DNA of 64,000 nucleotides from Engraulis encrasicolus (Eukaryota > Chordata > Actinopteri > Clupeiformes > Engraulidae), in NCBI RefSeq assembly GCF_034702125.1, contig NC_085872.1:35207588-35271587 (forward strand), given 5' to 3'. A model generated the notes under the pieces. It saw only the letters and a program-made list of their open reading frames with translations. It had not been told where the DNA came from and did no database searches. The position numbers and the translations under genes were made by a program. Position 1 is the first letter of the stretch. Every line of letters begins with the position of its first letter. This document shows positions 42,205-56,424 of the stretch, one piece after another.

Positions 42205-42580
42205 AATGCCAGCAATACACTGTGCACACACACACATTCACATACATCGAAATAACTACAAATCAACTGAATCCTTCCAATCTGGCGAGGTAAATCTACT
42301 TAAAATATCTGATATGTTTGAAAGATTAAATAATATTGACTGGGAAGAAAAGAAAACTTATCCTGACATTAAAAAAACTCCCAAGGCTGTTTCAGGCTAT
42401 TGACAATTTTCATTTCTGTGGTTTCTATGGCACTTGAACTGAAGGTGTCAAAGCTGTCAAAGCATTTCTCCCAGCACTTTTGTTTTAACATTTAACACTT
42501 TCTACCTTGGCATGGTAGACCCTCATTATGTGCACTGTGCCAGCAGTGGAATTAGTTGAATTATTAGTTGAAAAGACTTT
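42205..42580. other. Unique sequence, nothing recognised
   Basis: No gene or repeat recognised. Confidence 0.45.
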
Positions 42581-42654
42581 ATGAGTAATGGCGTTCCTAC
42601 AGTCTCACACACAGAACAAGACAGAACAATTAGCACAACCCACAGCATTACTCA
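42581..42654 (+). repeat. Direct repeat, copy 2 (partner at 39205)
   Basis: ATGAGTAATGGCGTTCCTAC, then AGTCTCACACACAGAACAAG and CCCACAGCAT. It matches 39205-39272 with a few changes and small gaps, and runs straight into the MITE at 42660. Confidence 0.8.
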
Positions 42655-43046
42655 TATGAAGCCAGATCCACACTAGAGCGTGGCAGGACGGCAGAGAGAC
42701 GACGGCTGTCTTTCTGCCTATTATCAGGCGGTGTGTTCTAATCAGCCTTTCACAACGACAGCGTCGGCGTGCGCGGCCAGTCGTGTTCAAAATCCCCCCC
42801 ACAGCCAATGCTAGTTTTCTACTTTGCCATTAATTTCTATGGGATGCCGCCGTCCGCTGCCGTTCAAATTCCGCTCGAGTTCTATTTTCCAAATGCAGCG
42901 CGAAGTGGAGCCGTCTTCCGTGCCGCTACCGCCCGACTACAGCGGGTTGGTGTGGAAGAACAGATCTGTTTCCATATATTTTTCCATGTAAAAATCGCTT
43001 CCGTCCCGCCCCGCTTCCCCGCTTCGGTCTGAAATAGGCCTTATGA
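42655..43046. mobile_element. MITE related to 34025-34361
   Basis: Body at about 42660-43041, flanked by TATGA on both sides. The core GACAGCGTCGGCGTGCGCGG, then TCGAGTTCTATTTTCCAAAT and GCAGCGCG, is shared with the TAA-flanked element at 34 kb. The ends are more diverged (AGCCAGATCCACACTAGAG; CGGTCTGAAATAGGCCT). Confidence 0.6.
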
Positions 43047-43917
<871 letters not shown>

Positions 43918-45159
43918 GCAGGGGTTGCTGCGCTAGTCCATTCAATCGTTGATACACAATGAGGTTGGCCCCTGCTTACACACCAGTGGGTAGACTTATG
44001 GCACACCCTTTCACAGTCAAAGTGCACTCCCTCTCCTCTCTGGGCATACATGGTATGAATACATATCTGGGAGTACTAGTCCAGGAGCCCAGGGGGGTCT
44101 ACCTAGTTGGGAAGGTTACCAATTTTTATGGGTGCTATGATGTCTGGCATGGTCCCCAGATAGAGGAACAGCACGTCTGCCGGGTTCCCTCGGGTGGGTG
44201 TGGCAAGGAGGGGGTAAAACTGGCACCCAAAAAATGGGCTAGATCAGTTGGTGAGGTTACCACTTGGAAGCTGTTGTAAATTGTTCATCATAGTCCCCTG
44301 ATGGAGAAATGACCACTGCCAGACATTTTTAGTGGTGGGTTACCCCCGGCAGACACCCCCGTATGATGATACCCCCAAAAATGGGCTAGATCAGTTGGTG
44401 AGGTTACCACTTGGAACCTGTTGTAAATTGTTTGTCATGGTCCCCTGATTGAGGAATGGCCACTGCCAGACGTTTTTGATGGTGGGCGGGGCTTGCCAGA
44501 CATCGTTAACTGGGGGGTAAAAAATGGGCTAGATCAGTTGGTGAGGTTACCACTTGGAACCTGTTGTAAATTGTTCATCATAGTCCCCTGATAGAGAAAT
44601 GATCACTGCCAGACATTTTCTGTGGTGGGGGACCCCCGGCAGACGCCCCCGTATGATGACATCCCCAATATAGGCTTTGTCATTCACATAAGGTTTGAAC
44701 CAGACATGGTACAAAAAGACAAATGAGACCACTTTTTTTTTTTTTTAGATAATTCCAAAATGGAGAAATGATTGGAAGGGTCAATATGTTCATAGAAAGA
44801 TGTTTTGGGTACTTTTTAGGACAAAAATGACTTAAATCCTGATTGGAACCAGTGGGCAGGCTTTCAAAATCAATGCAAACATGACATGTTTCTGATTTAA
44901 AAGAATGGTGGCCAGCATATTTAATTAATATAAATTAATAAACCAATATTTACTGTTATGACCAAAGTACAGTAACTTTTGCAGCTAAAAATGTCTCTTT
45001 CAAAATTGCAGACAATGGAGAAGATCCCCCTTTTCATGTATGGAAATTGCAATTTTCCTAGTCATAATGAATACTTACATACCTAAATATTCCACAGAGC
45101 ACCTTAAAGCAATTCGTGGACAAATTGCGCTGATTTTGAAGGTACTAAGGATGGTACTA

Positions 45160-45839
45160 AGAAATTGGGTAACACTTTCTATGAAGCCCATATCTATAGC
45201 GCATTATAAGCGCATTTATAATAAATTATAATGCGCATTATAATTACTTTCAACACATTATGACTACACTCATAATGCTACATGATGCTTTATATTAACA
45301 GTTATGAATAACCATGAATCTAGCTTATAATGCTTTATAAATCCAAGGGTGTTATGAGTGCTCATGACTGGCTATAAACTACAGGCTGCCTGATTGGGCT
45401 TATAGTATATTATGAGTACTTATACCCCTCTATGCACAGACCTGGATGATAAACTGTCATAAGCGCTCATAAGATGCTATAATGTTCCATGTGATATCAT
45501 AAGTCGTCAATGTGTGCTCTAATTAAAGTGAAGTTCATATGGATGCATCTATACAGCACTGTATAATGCACATCTATAATGCATCATAATGCACTGTAAG
45601 GCCCATCAGGCAGCCGGTAGTTTATATCCAGTCATGAGCACTCATAACACCCATGTATTTATAAAGTATTATAGGCTAGAATCATGGTTATTCATTACTG
45701 TTAACCTAAAGCATCATGAAACATCTTGGGTGTAGTCGTAATGCATTGTAAGTAATTATAATGTGCATTATAATTTGTTATAAATGCGCTCATAATGCGC
45801 TATATATATGGGCTTCATAAAATTTGTTACCAGAAATTG
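45160..45839. mobile_element. Palindromic hAT-type MITE, GGTAACACTTT ends
   Basis: Body at 45168-45831 (664 bp), with perfect 8-bp flanks AGAAATTG (45160-45167 and 45832-45839). The arms are long: GGTAACACTTTCTATGAAGC at left faces ATGGGCTTCATAAAATTTGT then TACC at right. GTTATGAGTGCTCATGACTG (left) faces CAGTCATGAGCACTCATAAC (right). It shares GGTAACACTTT ends with 58721-59003. It sits in the centre of the 44-48 kb foldback. Confidence 0.92.
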
Positions 45840-45961
45840 CACTACTACATGCACTACTGCACCATTGTAAGTTAACAGCAATTTGAAATTCCCACTTTCC
45901 AGCAGCTCTGAAGATTTAGAATCAAAATACTTAACATAGGCATACACAGCAGCAGGGTGTG

Positions 45962-46222
45962 TTACATATTGCAGGTGTTCAGGCCGTTGCTGTGAGGTAT
46001 AGCATGCACATGTGCAGTTCCAATGGCGTGTGCGTGTGTGTCAGACATCCAATCCAATAACAAATCCATGCACCCACCCAGGGCCTCTTCTTGTTGATAT
46101 TGTATACTCTCAGTCAAATGTTCCACAGAGGAGGCGATTTCTGCCATCCACCCAGCCCTTACCTGGACAAAATGAGTAATATGAGAGAATGCTTTGATAT
46201 GTGAGGATGCTGGGCATATACT
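45962..46222 (-). pseudogene. Possible Harbinger-associated ORF remnant
   Basis: An open frame of about 86 codons on the - strand ends at 45962. Its middle, MAEIASSVEHLTESIQYQQE followed by EALGGCMDLLLDWM (from Met at 46147), has the look of a real protein with an amphipathic helix. Coiled helices of this kind occur at the C-terminus of Myb/SANT-like proteins of Harbinger transposons. The assignment is by resemblance only and depends partly on the neighbouring transposase-like remnant. Confidence 0.25.
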
Positions 46223-46424
46223 TCAATTCAGCATTCAACACCATACACAGAATGTGCAAGCTGGGTCACTGACCATCCACACAGCACCAATCACTGACTT
46301 TGTTACTGGTGTATAGAGAGTGAACTACACAAAATTCCTAGGGAGGACATCTGCTGGAACAACCCTTCATCATTGATTAAGCCCACCAATGCCACTGCTT
46401 CCTGGGTAAAGTTGAGTGGGCAAT

Positions 46425-46565
46425 TTCACCTCCCATCCATCATGATCATTTGTTCAGCTAGTGCCACTCATTCAAGTTGCCCATAATGTGCTCTGTGGCA
46501 AGTAATTTTGCTGGGTCCCCTACCAGAGTCCACAATATGGATGGGATGCCAGGAGACATGCCAGT
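46425..46565 (+). pseudogene. Possible Harbinger transposase remnant
   Basis: HSIQVAHNVLCGK can be read near 46469-46505, allowing for decay (the clean frame is IQVAHNVLCGK then stop). After a frameshift NFAGSPTRVHNMDGMP follows (46505-46552). This resembles the conserved run of PIF/Harbinger transposases, in which a HSINVQV-like strand and an AKWPGSTHDSRI-like strand holding a catalytic Asp are adjacent. Here that Asp position reads Asn (VHN). If right, it is a dead fragment inside the foldback. Confidence 0.3.
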
Positions 46566-46944
46566 ACACCAAGGGACATGGAGGAGGCCATAGGAGAGTT
46601 TACAATCCAGCAGCGGGATACAACAGCAGTGTAGAAATAGGATTGACCCAGAACACAGATCACCCCCCTAAAACAACTGCATCAAGTCTTAGCACTGTTT
46701 GCTATGTGCACGAAACCCACTATCTTCTCCAAGATATATTTACTACCTTTATTACTGCTGCTGATAATGTATGGGCTCTAGTATGTATTTATGGCTGCTG
46801 TAGTTTGACATAAATTTTGTTGTGTACTTAAGGATATATTATTTGTTTGCACAGATAGGCCTACATACACAGCTATACCTATGGAACTGTACTATGTGAC
46901 TGCAGCTTTACCTGCATACCTCACAAGAACTGCTTGGGCCCTGC

Positions 46945-47065
<121 letters not shown>

Positions 47066-47186
47066 CTCTATTTATTTGTTCATCACTTTATTATTTCTCA
47101 ATACTTCAATACTGTTACTGGTCCTGTCTTGCACTTTAATGTCTGTCAGTTAATGTCAGTCCCGTGTATGTCTATGTTGGGGAATT

Positions 47187-47250
47187 CGGGTAAATTGGGC
47201 CATACTTTGGGCCATTCACTTATATGCAAAAAAGTGGCCCAATTTACCTG
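47187..47250. repeat. Hairpin with 16-bp arms
   Basis: CGGGTAAATTGGGCCA (47187-47202) pairs with TGGCCCAATTTACCTG (47235-47250) at 15 of 16 positions around a 32-nt loop. Probably a tiny MITE or end of one. Confidence 0.7.
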
Positions 47251-48498
47251 AACATTATCTAAATATTCAGAACTGAGATTTCAAATAGCTGTTAACATAC
47301 AGGTGCAGTAGCGCATATAGTGCAATTTCTTAATACAAATCACAGGCCTTCAATGTCAGCATATTTTGTCCATGAATTGCTTATAGGTGCATTTTGTAAT
47401 TTATTTGGTTGTTTATTTCCCAGAATTCATACTGCCCATTCAAAATATTACCTTTTTATGAATATTAACCAAAACCATGAAATTCTAAGTATTCATTATG
47501 GCTGGGAAAATTGCACTTTAAATACATGCAAAGGGGGAACTTCTCAATTGTCTGCCATTTTGAAATTGACATTTTTAGCTGCAAAACTTACTGCACTTTG
47601 GTCATAATAGTATAGTTCATTATTTTGTAAAAATGAGTGAAATATTCTGGCCACCATCCTACAAAATGCACTTTTTAAGTCAGAAACACGTCATCTTTGC
47701 ATTGTTTTTGAAAGCCTAAACACTGATTCCTGTCCGGAATTGTGATATCTGTTAAATTAAAGTCATTTTGTCCTAAAAACATGTTTCTATGAACATATTG
47801 ACCCTTGAAATCATTTCTCCATGTTGGAATTATCTAAATAAAAGTGGTCTCATTTGTCTTTTTGTACCATGTCTGGTTCAAACCTTATGTGAATGACATA
47901 GCCTATATTGGGGATGTCATCATACGGGGGCGTCTGCCGGGGGTCCCTCACCACTGAAAATGTCTGGCAGTGATCATTTCTCTATCAGGGGACTATGATG
48001 AACAATTTACAAGAGATTTCAAGTGGTAACTTCACCAACTGATCTAGCCCATTTTTTACCCCCCAGTTAATGATGTCTGGCAAGCCCCGCCCACCATCAA
48101 AAACGTCTGGCAGTGGCCATTCCTCAATCAGGGGACCATGACAAACAATTTACAACAGGTTCCAAGTGGTAACCTCACCAACTGATCTAGCCCATTTTTG
48201 GGGGTATCATCATACGGGGGTGTCTGCCGGGGGTAACCCACCACTAAAAATGTCTGGCAGTGGTCATTTCTCCATCAGGGGACTATGATGAACAATTTAC
48301 AACAGCTTCCAAGTGGTAACCTCACCAACTGATCTAGCCCATTTTTTGGGTGCCAGTTTTACCCCCTCCTTGCCACACCCACCCGAGGGAACCCGGCAGA
48401 CGTGCTGTTCCTCTATCTGGGGACCATGCCAGACATCATAGTACCCATAAAAATTGGTAACCTTCCCAACTAGGTAGACCCCCCTGGGCTCCTGGACT

Positions 48499-49182
48499 AT
48501 AGTGGTTGAACTTGTCAAAACCATTTGGAAATATTCTTGTTCAGTGGGGACTCATGACATGACTCTTTCATGTTGATGGTAGATCGTTCATCCTCTTCTC
48601 TGTCAGAGACAAGACACAAGGAAGATCTGGCCAACTGCCCGAGGCATTAGAGAACTTGGTGTTATAGTAGGCTATTTGATCTCTCCTCTCCTCTAATTTT
48701 CAGAGAATGTTGTTTCGGACTGTATCATCGCAACCTTTCCTCTTGAGGTTTGTGCTCTATCTTTGCAATTAACCCCCTCCTTTAACTTATTATCACGATG
48801 ATGACGATGATGAATGTTATTGTTATTATTTATCATTACTATTATTAGTTATAATTTAAACAGGACAATTCAGCAGTTTTTGTATCATTTTCCAAATTTC
48901 TGAGATGGTTATTTCTTACTAAGCAAGTAGCCGTTTCAATTTTGTATGTTGAAATGAATAGTAGATGATTATGGAAGGTGCGAACAGCTGGCCTCCTCCA
49001 CTTGATGCAATATTTAGTCATGGAAATAAGACATCATGGCACTGAAACAAAAGCTGCTATGGTGCCACACTGAAAACACGGTATTGCAGAAGGGAAGTCC
49101 AATATCAGATTGGTAATCTAGGGTTATGTAGTCGTACACCAGTGCCAGACAGACTGCCTGTGTCTGAAAGTTTTTTGGGTTT
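48499..49182. other. Unique sequence, nothing recognised
   Basis: No gene or repeat recognised. Confidence 0.45.
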
Positions 49183-49189
49183 GTTTTGT

Positions 49190-49472
49190 TACCTCCGCCA
49201 AGGAGGTAGTGTTTTCGGTCACGTTGGTTTGTCTGTTTGTCAGTAGCACATATCCAAGTGCAAAGATAGAATCAGCAAAGGTGATATGTCCAGTGTATCC
49301 ACCCATGCCTGCAGTTCACCTAGAGGGCGCTGTTGAGACATTCATTCGAATGGAGTCTGCATTCACTCGTTGGCGCCCCTAGAGTGCAGTACCACCCGGA
49401 AAAGTAGTGAGTAGACACACTGGACATATCTTCTTTGCTGATTCTATCTTTGCACTTGGATATCAGCAATTG
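49190..49472. mobile_element. Inverted-repeat (hairpin) element, about 60-bp arms
   Basis: ATATCCAAGTGCAAAGATAG then AATCAGCAAAGGTGATATGT then CCAGTGT (49250-49295) faces ACACTGGACATATCTTCTTT then GCTGATTCTATCTTTGCACT then TGGATAT (49419-49465). The left side is preceded by ACCTCCGCCAAGGAGGT, a small palindrome known at the start of a widespread repeat. No target duplication found. Confidence 0.65.
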
Positions 49473-50528
49473 CGACACCCTGTAAGAATGGCGTTGTTTC
49501 TAAACAAACGGTGGACTACCAAAGTTCTCTATGCCTCGGTTTACATGTCAACAACCCAGCAACTCTACAGAATGAAGTTTTGGGCAACTTTGAGCGTCGT
49601 AAATGGGTGGAAAGTAGAGATTTATAACGATGGCTACTTTCATGCCCTGATGAACCACGGCAAAAGCCTTATGTTAGCATCGGCTAACTAGCGCTGGATT
49701 TCTCAATGCAAGGCACGAACGGAGTTAAGGCAAGCACCAGTGTTAATTTCGTCATCCAGGACGATGTCAACGCCCCTTTTTCCCGTGACGATGACAAGAC
49801 GATGACGAACAAAAATTGCTCGAAGAAAATAGTCTTCTTGACGAAAATCTTTTTTTTTTTCGTCATATTTTTAAGACTAGACGAAATTTACAAGCCATGG
49901 ACGAATGGACATTAAAAAATAAGCCTATATTGTTTTAATATAATTTGCAATGGTTAATATGATGGTTTCTTGAACTGAAGATTAGGCCTAGCACTGGCAC
50001 GCTGTTTGTCTCTGCAGGCAGAGCAGTAGTAGTTCAGTGCGTCCAGTTCAGTTGAGTTAAGGCACTAAATTGTCCCCCAGAAAGAGAAAAAATTGAGACA
50101 AGTGTTAATTTTGAAACATGTTCAACAACCCTTTTGTCCATGCCGAAGACTTGTGCGTTTGTGCAGTCATTTTAAGAATACTGTAGCCTAGTGGTACCAT
50201 GGCGCCAATCTTCCTCTGATGCTGTCATTTTAAACCTCCTCGAGCTCTCTTCTCCTTTCCACTTTCGCCTCCTACCCCGACATCCGTTGTCTGTTCTTTT
50301 TGTAAATGTTTGCCATATTGGTTGTGTAGTTCAAGGGATGAGTGCGCTACGTGGGAAAAGTTGCTTAAACCTAAACAGATGCACGGCTACTGTAGTTTTG
50401 ATAATAAGAATCAATGTTTGGGCGATCGCTAAGGGGTTTAAATTGCGGAGATTTGAAACATGTTACCGTCGGGGGCAACGCTAAAAGACCCAAAGAAGTA
50501 GACTCCATGCGATGCGTCTTACAATAGC

Positions 50529-50882
50529 GTCTTCCAGACATCCCAAGTTCCTAAAACTAATTTCATGGAGATGCTTATCGACCCTCGAAACCCCGACGAA
50601 CAAAACAGCATTAGTGTTTAAACATTTGTATGTTCATGCCCTTTCTATCGTCCTGCATAGAACCACTGCCCTGTGACTTTTGCAGGGTGTCCTACGATGT
50701 GTTGCATAATCTGTTTGAAGTAGACTATTCCACGCATGCCGCACGAGTCATCGTCTTTCTTTGTCTCTCATTGCCAATTGAAAAATAAATGCTAACTTGG
50801 ATAGTCTACAATCAGGAATGTTTTATCTGATTCGCGGGCGCCGGAGAGCCAATATCAGGGAGACTTGGGATGTCCGGTCTTC
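50529..50882. mobile_element. 342-bp MITE, CCAGACATCCCAAGT ends, nested
   Basis: Body at 50535-50876, flanked by GTCTTC on both sides (50529-50534 and 50877-50882). The left end is CAGACATCCCAAGTTCCTAA and the right end reads inward CGGACATCCCAAGTCTCCC. A second copy lies at 63141-63482 (about 75-80% alike by eye). Confidence 0.72.
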
Positions 50883-50978
50883 CCACTGCCTGTGCTTTGA
50901 GTTACGCGGTCAGGTGAAGAAGAGCGTAGGCTATAGCCATCAAATTCAAAAGCAAATGATATGCGGCAGCTTCTAATG

Positions 50979-50981
<3 letters not shown>

Positions 50982-51044
<63 letters not shown>
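50982..51044. repeat. (GA)n microsatellite
   Basis: Pure GA, within the hAT-like element. Confidence 0.97.
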
Positions 51045-51045
<1 letters not shown>

Positions 51046-51449
51046 AAGCGCGCGCAACCTAGAAGTGTGTGTGTGATGCACTTTTGCTGTATGATGTTGA
51101 AGTTACTTTTACAGAGCTAATTTTGGTGTTGGTGGAAAATATCTGGTAACAACGTGAATATTTGCTGCAATAGGCTATCTAGAAATAATTTGTGAAATAA
51201 CAATAGCCCTACTAGGTTATTCAGGTTATTTTACGCCACAATGTTGACTATGACTAAAATTTGAAACGTTGACTAAAATGACGAAAATTTGACTAAGACT
51301 AAAATTGATTTTTGTCATTAAAACTAAGACTAAGGCTAAATTGGGAAGGCAATGACTAAGTATGACTAAGACTAAAATTGATTTTCGTCATTGTGACTAA
51401 GACTAAGACAAAATTGAAAAAAACTGACGAAATTAACACTGATAAGCAC

Positions 51450-54437
51450 CCAAACTTAGCCAGCAGCATCATGTTTTAACACAATTTAAGCACTTTTACA
51501 CCGGATTATTCCTTTAACCCCTTAGTGCAGCACTATGGCTCTCTGTGATGTCATGGCAATTCTGTTATGATGTAGTTAAGCATTTTCAGCAAGTGAATAG
51601 GGTCGCCGGCGACCCCTGCTGCAGTAAGAGGTTAAAGACGAAATGAAGCAGTCACCTAATACAGGTGTCTATAACATCAGTAAGATAAGCCAGCAAATAT
51701 ATGCTTTTTTGAAGTCTGACATTTAAGCCGTTAAAAAAAAATAAACCACAAACACGTAACGGAACTGTTAACGTTTCTAGCCAACTGCGGGTGACGTCAC
51801 GCGAATGGTAGAATACTATTCTAATGCTGTTATATAGTAGTGAATTAAACATTTGGGCCTTGCGAGCCGATTATGAGCTTATTTGCTCAACCCCAATGAA
51901 GCAAGAATACGTGTTTGGGTGGGACAGAACAAATATGAGGCATGAAGGCAGACAAAACATCCCATCACATGAACTACAGGTAAACAAGCAGCTTGTTTGC
52001 TAAGGTGACAAGTCGCTAACAAATTTTGGCCTGAGCCAACATGATCACTATTCATAATCGTGCAATGTTGCAGTTCCCTACCTTCATCTTCCGATGATTT
52101 CGCCAACATTTTCCAAGCACCTGAATTAATTTGACTTCACATCTCCGTGCCCACATTTATCAGTGTTATCCAATCAACAATAATCAAAGACATCTACACT
52201 ATTCCAGCCAGTTTGAGGATGCATTCTCTGCGTCAATAGTAAAATAGTTTGCTACTTTAGATGCAGCTACTTTAAGAAGCATGGCATCACTTAATGTAGG
52301 CCATGATAGTTTAATGTATGTACTCAATTCCCTTGGCATCAACTTCAAATCCCCAAAGCTCCTCCGAGTCTCGGAGTTCGAGAGCGAGACCAGAGAGGGG
52401 AGGAGAGCCACACACACAGGCTGCGTCCCTTCCCTTCACAAAGCTTTCCAAACTTCCGCCAATTTTGCAAGTTATTTTCAATTATGATTGAATTGGACCT
52501 CATAGCCAACTTCACGACATGGGCTTTCAGATTAGCGTCCAACAATGCAGGAAAAAGACGTTATTGGTGACGGTCTCTCACTACAAACCTATGAGAGCGA
52601 GCAGCAAACCACCACGGAGAATGAGCCCAATGGAAATAGAAATATTGACATTAACTACATTGTGGTCGATACGGACATCGGCGCAGACAAATATATTTAT
52701 CTTTAACCCAGGCCACTTACTTAATTTCTTACTTAATGGTGGATTGATTTTAATATTTTACGGTGATGACAAGATTGTTTATTATAATATTTAGCGGAGT
52801 CGCTCTACCATGCTCGTAGCAAAGGCTTTTTGACACAAAGTGATAATGACACTTGGCATTTCTCTTTCATCTGATAGTAGACCTATAACATAGAAGAGCA
52901 AGGGACAATGTAAAATGAACCCCTCGTCCTTCTTCAATTTTACTGCCACGATTAATGAGTCAGTTAGCGTTGTAGTTAGCACACGCTAACATTAAGTGAA
53001 TGGAAGGTTAAATTAGCCACCAACTTCTACCATTCACGTTACGTAGGCGGCGAACATGGCTGCGCCCTTGTGGCAAACTCAGTAATAACATGTCATTTTT
53101 CAGCAAAACTACTTAAACGAATAGATGTTCGTTGGACTGCACTTTTATGAAAATAAATAAGCCGCCAAAAAATGACAATAGCCTAGTTGTGAGTGCTTCA
53201 TTTCCACTTTAAATGAAGTGTAACAGTCAAATGTTCTATCAAGCAGCTTCTTTTGCAGAGGTCTGCGCTCTCTAAGTGCTTCTAGTTTTGCTTTGCTTTG
53301 TTTCGTTTTTTGTTTGTTTTTTTAAGTGACTTACATGTTACTGAAAACAAGATATTTGTCCTTTGTCTTGCCAGATTTCAACATTCACCATAAACTGCAG
53401 TGATTTCTCACCCCATTCAGTTCACCCTCGCATTCAGTTCCAGTCCTGTGCTATCACAGGAGTTGATGTGTTGTATACATTATCATAAGAAGGTGAACTG
53501 GAAAGGCCATGTACTGTATGTGGTGATTGAAGATTCCCAGTGCAATTGTAGCGAATCGCACAGCAATTCTGGAGCTGGCATCCAGGCCATCTAAGTAGAA
53601 AGTAGAGAAGCCAATGGCCGATCTAAATTGATTTTCTAGGGTTCTCCGAGGCTCACTACACAGCTCTCTCTCTCTCGCTCCGCTCATGCTCCTCACTCTT
53701 GCTACGGCTCCCATGTCCCTCTACTTAGCAGCTCCTTAGCTCCAGCGCGGCTAACGAAAGCGCAATCCAACGTGACAACCCTCAGCACCACGGCAGCACA
53801 CTCCTGACCGCCACAGAAGTGCTGCTCCTATGAATAAATAAAAGGCGGATGAAGGAGTGTGAGCTGAATTACAAGCTTGTATAGCACGTAGGCTCTCTCT
53901 CTCAGGGTTTTACTTTATTATCAATTACACAAGGAAGTCCTCTCTGCCTCTTGTCACTACGTCACATTCCCGGCAATATAAATGCATATTAAATGTGAGT
54001 AGGCCTAATAACATATTTGCGGGGGCCCGCCTTCACTCACTTTTCTTTTCACTTCTTTTTTTTTGTTCGGTTATTCCAGAGGAGTTTAGCCTTGAATATC
54101 AGGATAATAAAATGGCGAGTGGCAGATAATTGGAATTTGTGGGGATCGTTTTGCCTCTAAAGAGGAGCACAGGCCTGCAGAGGTCTGCACTAGCATGCTG
54201 ATGAGCAGAGCGGTGGGAGCGGGGGCGAGAGAGACAAAGGAGGTGTGCCTATTTGGGACGGCGCATGGAGAGGAGACACGCTGATCTCACTGCCTCGAGC
54301 AATGCCAGGGCACAGGATCCTCTGTCCATGGGTCGCGCCTTGTCACCCTCCCCTTGCTTTATCGTGGGCTGCAGGGTTGGACTGGGTTGGACGGCCTCCC
54401 ACAGACAATATGCCTGAGATGGGCTGGGAAGGCTGAG

Positions 54438-54438
<1 letters not shown>
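51450..54438. other. 3 kb of largely unique sequence
   Basis: The longest stretch without an identified element. I see no splice-flanked open exon, tRNA or element pair. CTCTCTCTCTCGCTCCGCTC at 53666 and TTTGTTTGTTTTTTT at 53308 are short simple repeats. Confidence 0.45.
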
Positions 54439-54439
<1 letters not shown>

Positions 54440-54504
<65 letters not shown>

Positions 54505-54510
54505 AGAGAG
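54440..54510. repeat. (GA)n microsatellite
   Basis: Pure GA with one TGG break near 54497. Confidence 0.97.
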
Positions 54511-55146
54511 ATTGGTGGTGGTTGGTGTGGTTAGAAGCTGGGGGTTGATAGGTGAGATTTTAGGCCATGGTATGTTATGGCATGTATTATTTTTATGAAG
54601 GATGAACAGTCTTGACTTAAATCCCTTAGTAATTTAGGAATCACTTCAATTCTAAAGCAGTAGTAGTGAGGTACTATTCACTCTGTCAAAATGTGGCTGT
54701 TATGTAAAATTGAGCTTAACAGTTTAGACTGAAGTGACTGTAAGCTTTGACATCGGTGCCCACTCGTACTTACTGTACATCAGCAAAATGTCTACATCAC
54801 TGCTAATGGCAGTGAGCCCATGGCATGGCAGCCTTAGCTGTCTGTCAGTGTGTTATATACAGTGTTCTTGTCGGCTGTATGAGGCTTAATTTATTAAACA
54901 TGTTAATATATGAGCATGTTGGCTACAGGCAAATAAATTCAACTCCATTCTGTAGGCACTGAATGTATCATGGGAGAAAGAACTGAATGTATCATGGATA
55001 TGAAATGCGAGAGAAAATTGACTTCATCCTAACCCTACTTCATATGGCCAAGGTTTGGAAGAAATGCATTTGCAGACAAAGATTAGGAATTGTATAACCG
55101 AATCCAACACCAAAGTTAAGACATGAGAAACTGCTCACAAGGTCCT
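54511..55146. other. Unique sequence, nothing recognised
   Basis: No gene or repeat recognised. Confidence 0.45.
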
Positions 55147-55209
<63 letters not shown>

Positions 55210-55240
55210 CTCTCTCTCTCAATCTCTCTTTCTCTCCCTC
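55147..55240. repeat. (CT)n microsatellite
   Basis: Pure CT to 55206, then two CAATCTCTCTCT units. Confidence 0.96.
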
Positions 55241-55497
55241 TCTTTGTGGTTACGGATTTGTGTCAATCAATAGAGAGGCTAACCTCAAATCGCAAAATGT
55301 AGAACTTGCCGAAAATGTAATATCTGCATGCTCTCACTGGAAAAGGGAAGACTATGCCACTGTTACCTCTACTGAGGCTGAAGTTTCATTGTCATGATAC
55401 TGTGAAAATGCTACTTCACGTAGCCCGCAGCACATAGCACTCCTACCTGCATATTATCACTGGCAACATCTTCTATTCTCACATTGCACAAAGCAAT

Positions 55498-55650
<153 letters not shown>

Positions 55651-56350
55651 TTCAGCACAGAGTGAAGTGGTAGTATAGCAGTCATCTTTAAATAAAATTT
55701 GCAGCACCAAAAAAAAGATGGGCAGACATACATTATGGCCATGGAGCCATTTAAAATATTCATTGAAAATGTAGACAAAGAAAGCCACACAGTACTGTAT
55801 GTAGTTATTTAAACACCAGCGTCACGCTTAAAAAGTAGGACACACAGTCATATGACCTGGTACACAGGGACAATGGTTTTGCAAATGGTACCCTCCATGC
55901 AGCAACAGCGAAACATACAAATGTGATGAATATGCATGTTTCACAGGGATGCTTTTAGTCATTAGACTACAACGACCTACATCCCATTCTTGGATAACAC
56001 AGAATCAACCCATACTGAATGCTCTGCTGCTTTGAAGGCGGAAAAAATGACCCTTCAGAGCACCAGTAAACTAAGCACTAACACTTGCGAAGCAGCCCCA
56101 ATGCTAGACTTTTTGTGTATTGAGTATCACAACATCCCCTTTAAATCCCAAAAGAAACTGATCTAGCACACACGCACAAATAACCCAAACAAGTTAAGCC
56201 TCTTCTTGCGCATTCGTTTTTGTTGTTGTTGTTGATCGCTGCTGTGTCGAATGATAATCAGCCTGGCAAATAATTACTTTTAATTCATTACTCAAATTAG
56301 TAATTTTCTCATTTGAAGTGTTTCCTTGAGAGGTCCTCACTAATCAAGCC

Positions 56351-56352
<2 letters not shown>
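55651..56352. other. Unique sequence, nothing recognised
   Basis: No gene or repeat recognised. Confidence 0.45.
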
Positions 56353-56423
<71 letters not shown>

Positions 56424-56424
56424 C
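56353..56424. repeat. (CT)n microsatellite
   Basis: Pure CT with one CTTT break. Confidence 0.97.

Larger units (their letters stand above)
49730..51449. mobile_element. 1.7-kb hAT-like element, CAGTGTTAATTTCGTCA ends
   Basis: Body at 49738-51441. The left end CAGTGTTAATTTCGTCATCC faces the right end ACTGACGAAATTAACACTG. Subterminal GACGAAAAT/ATTTTCGTC and ACTAAGACTAAAATTGATTT repeats follow. The 8-bp flanks GCAAGCAC and ATAAGCAC agree at 6 of 8. No transposase remains. It contains the smaller element at 50535-50876 and a GA array at 50982-51044. Confidence 0.75.

Noticed and set aside
43959..44279. Protein-like frame (QEPRGVYLVGKVTNFYG) also present at 48297-48524
   Set aside because: Its conservation is explained by the two arms of the foldback repeat. 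It has no start or domain, and the reading frame crosses the tandem units of the arm.
46210..46400. FNSAFNTI and EDICWNNPSSLIK strings resembling LINE reverse transcriptase
   Set aside because: The two strings are close together, whereas in LINEs they are hundreds of residues apart. The intervening frames are full of stops. Chance similarity is more likely.
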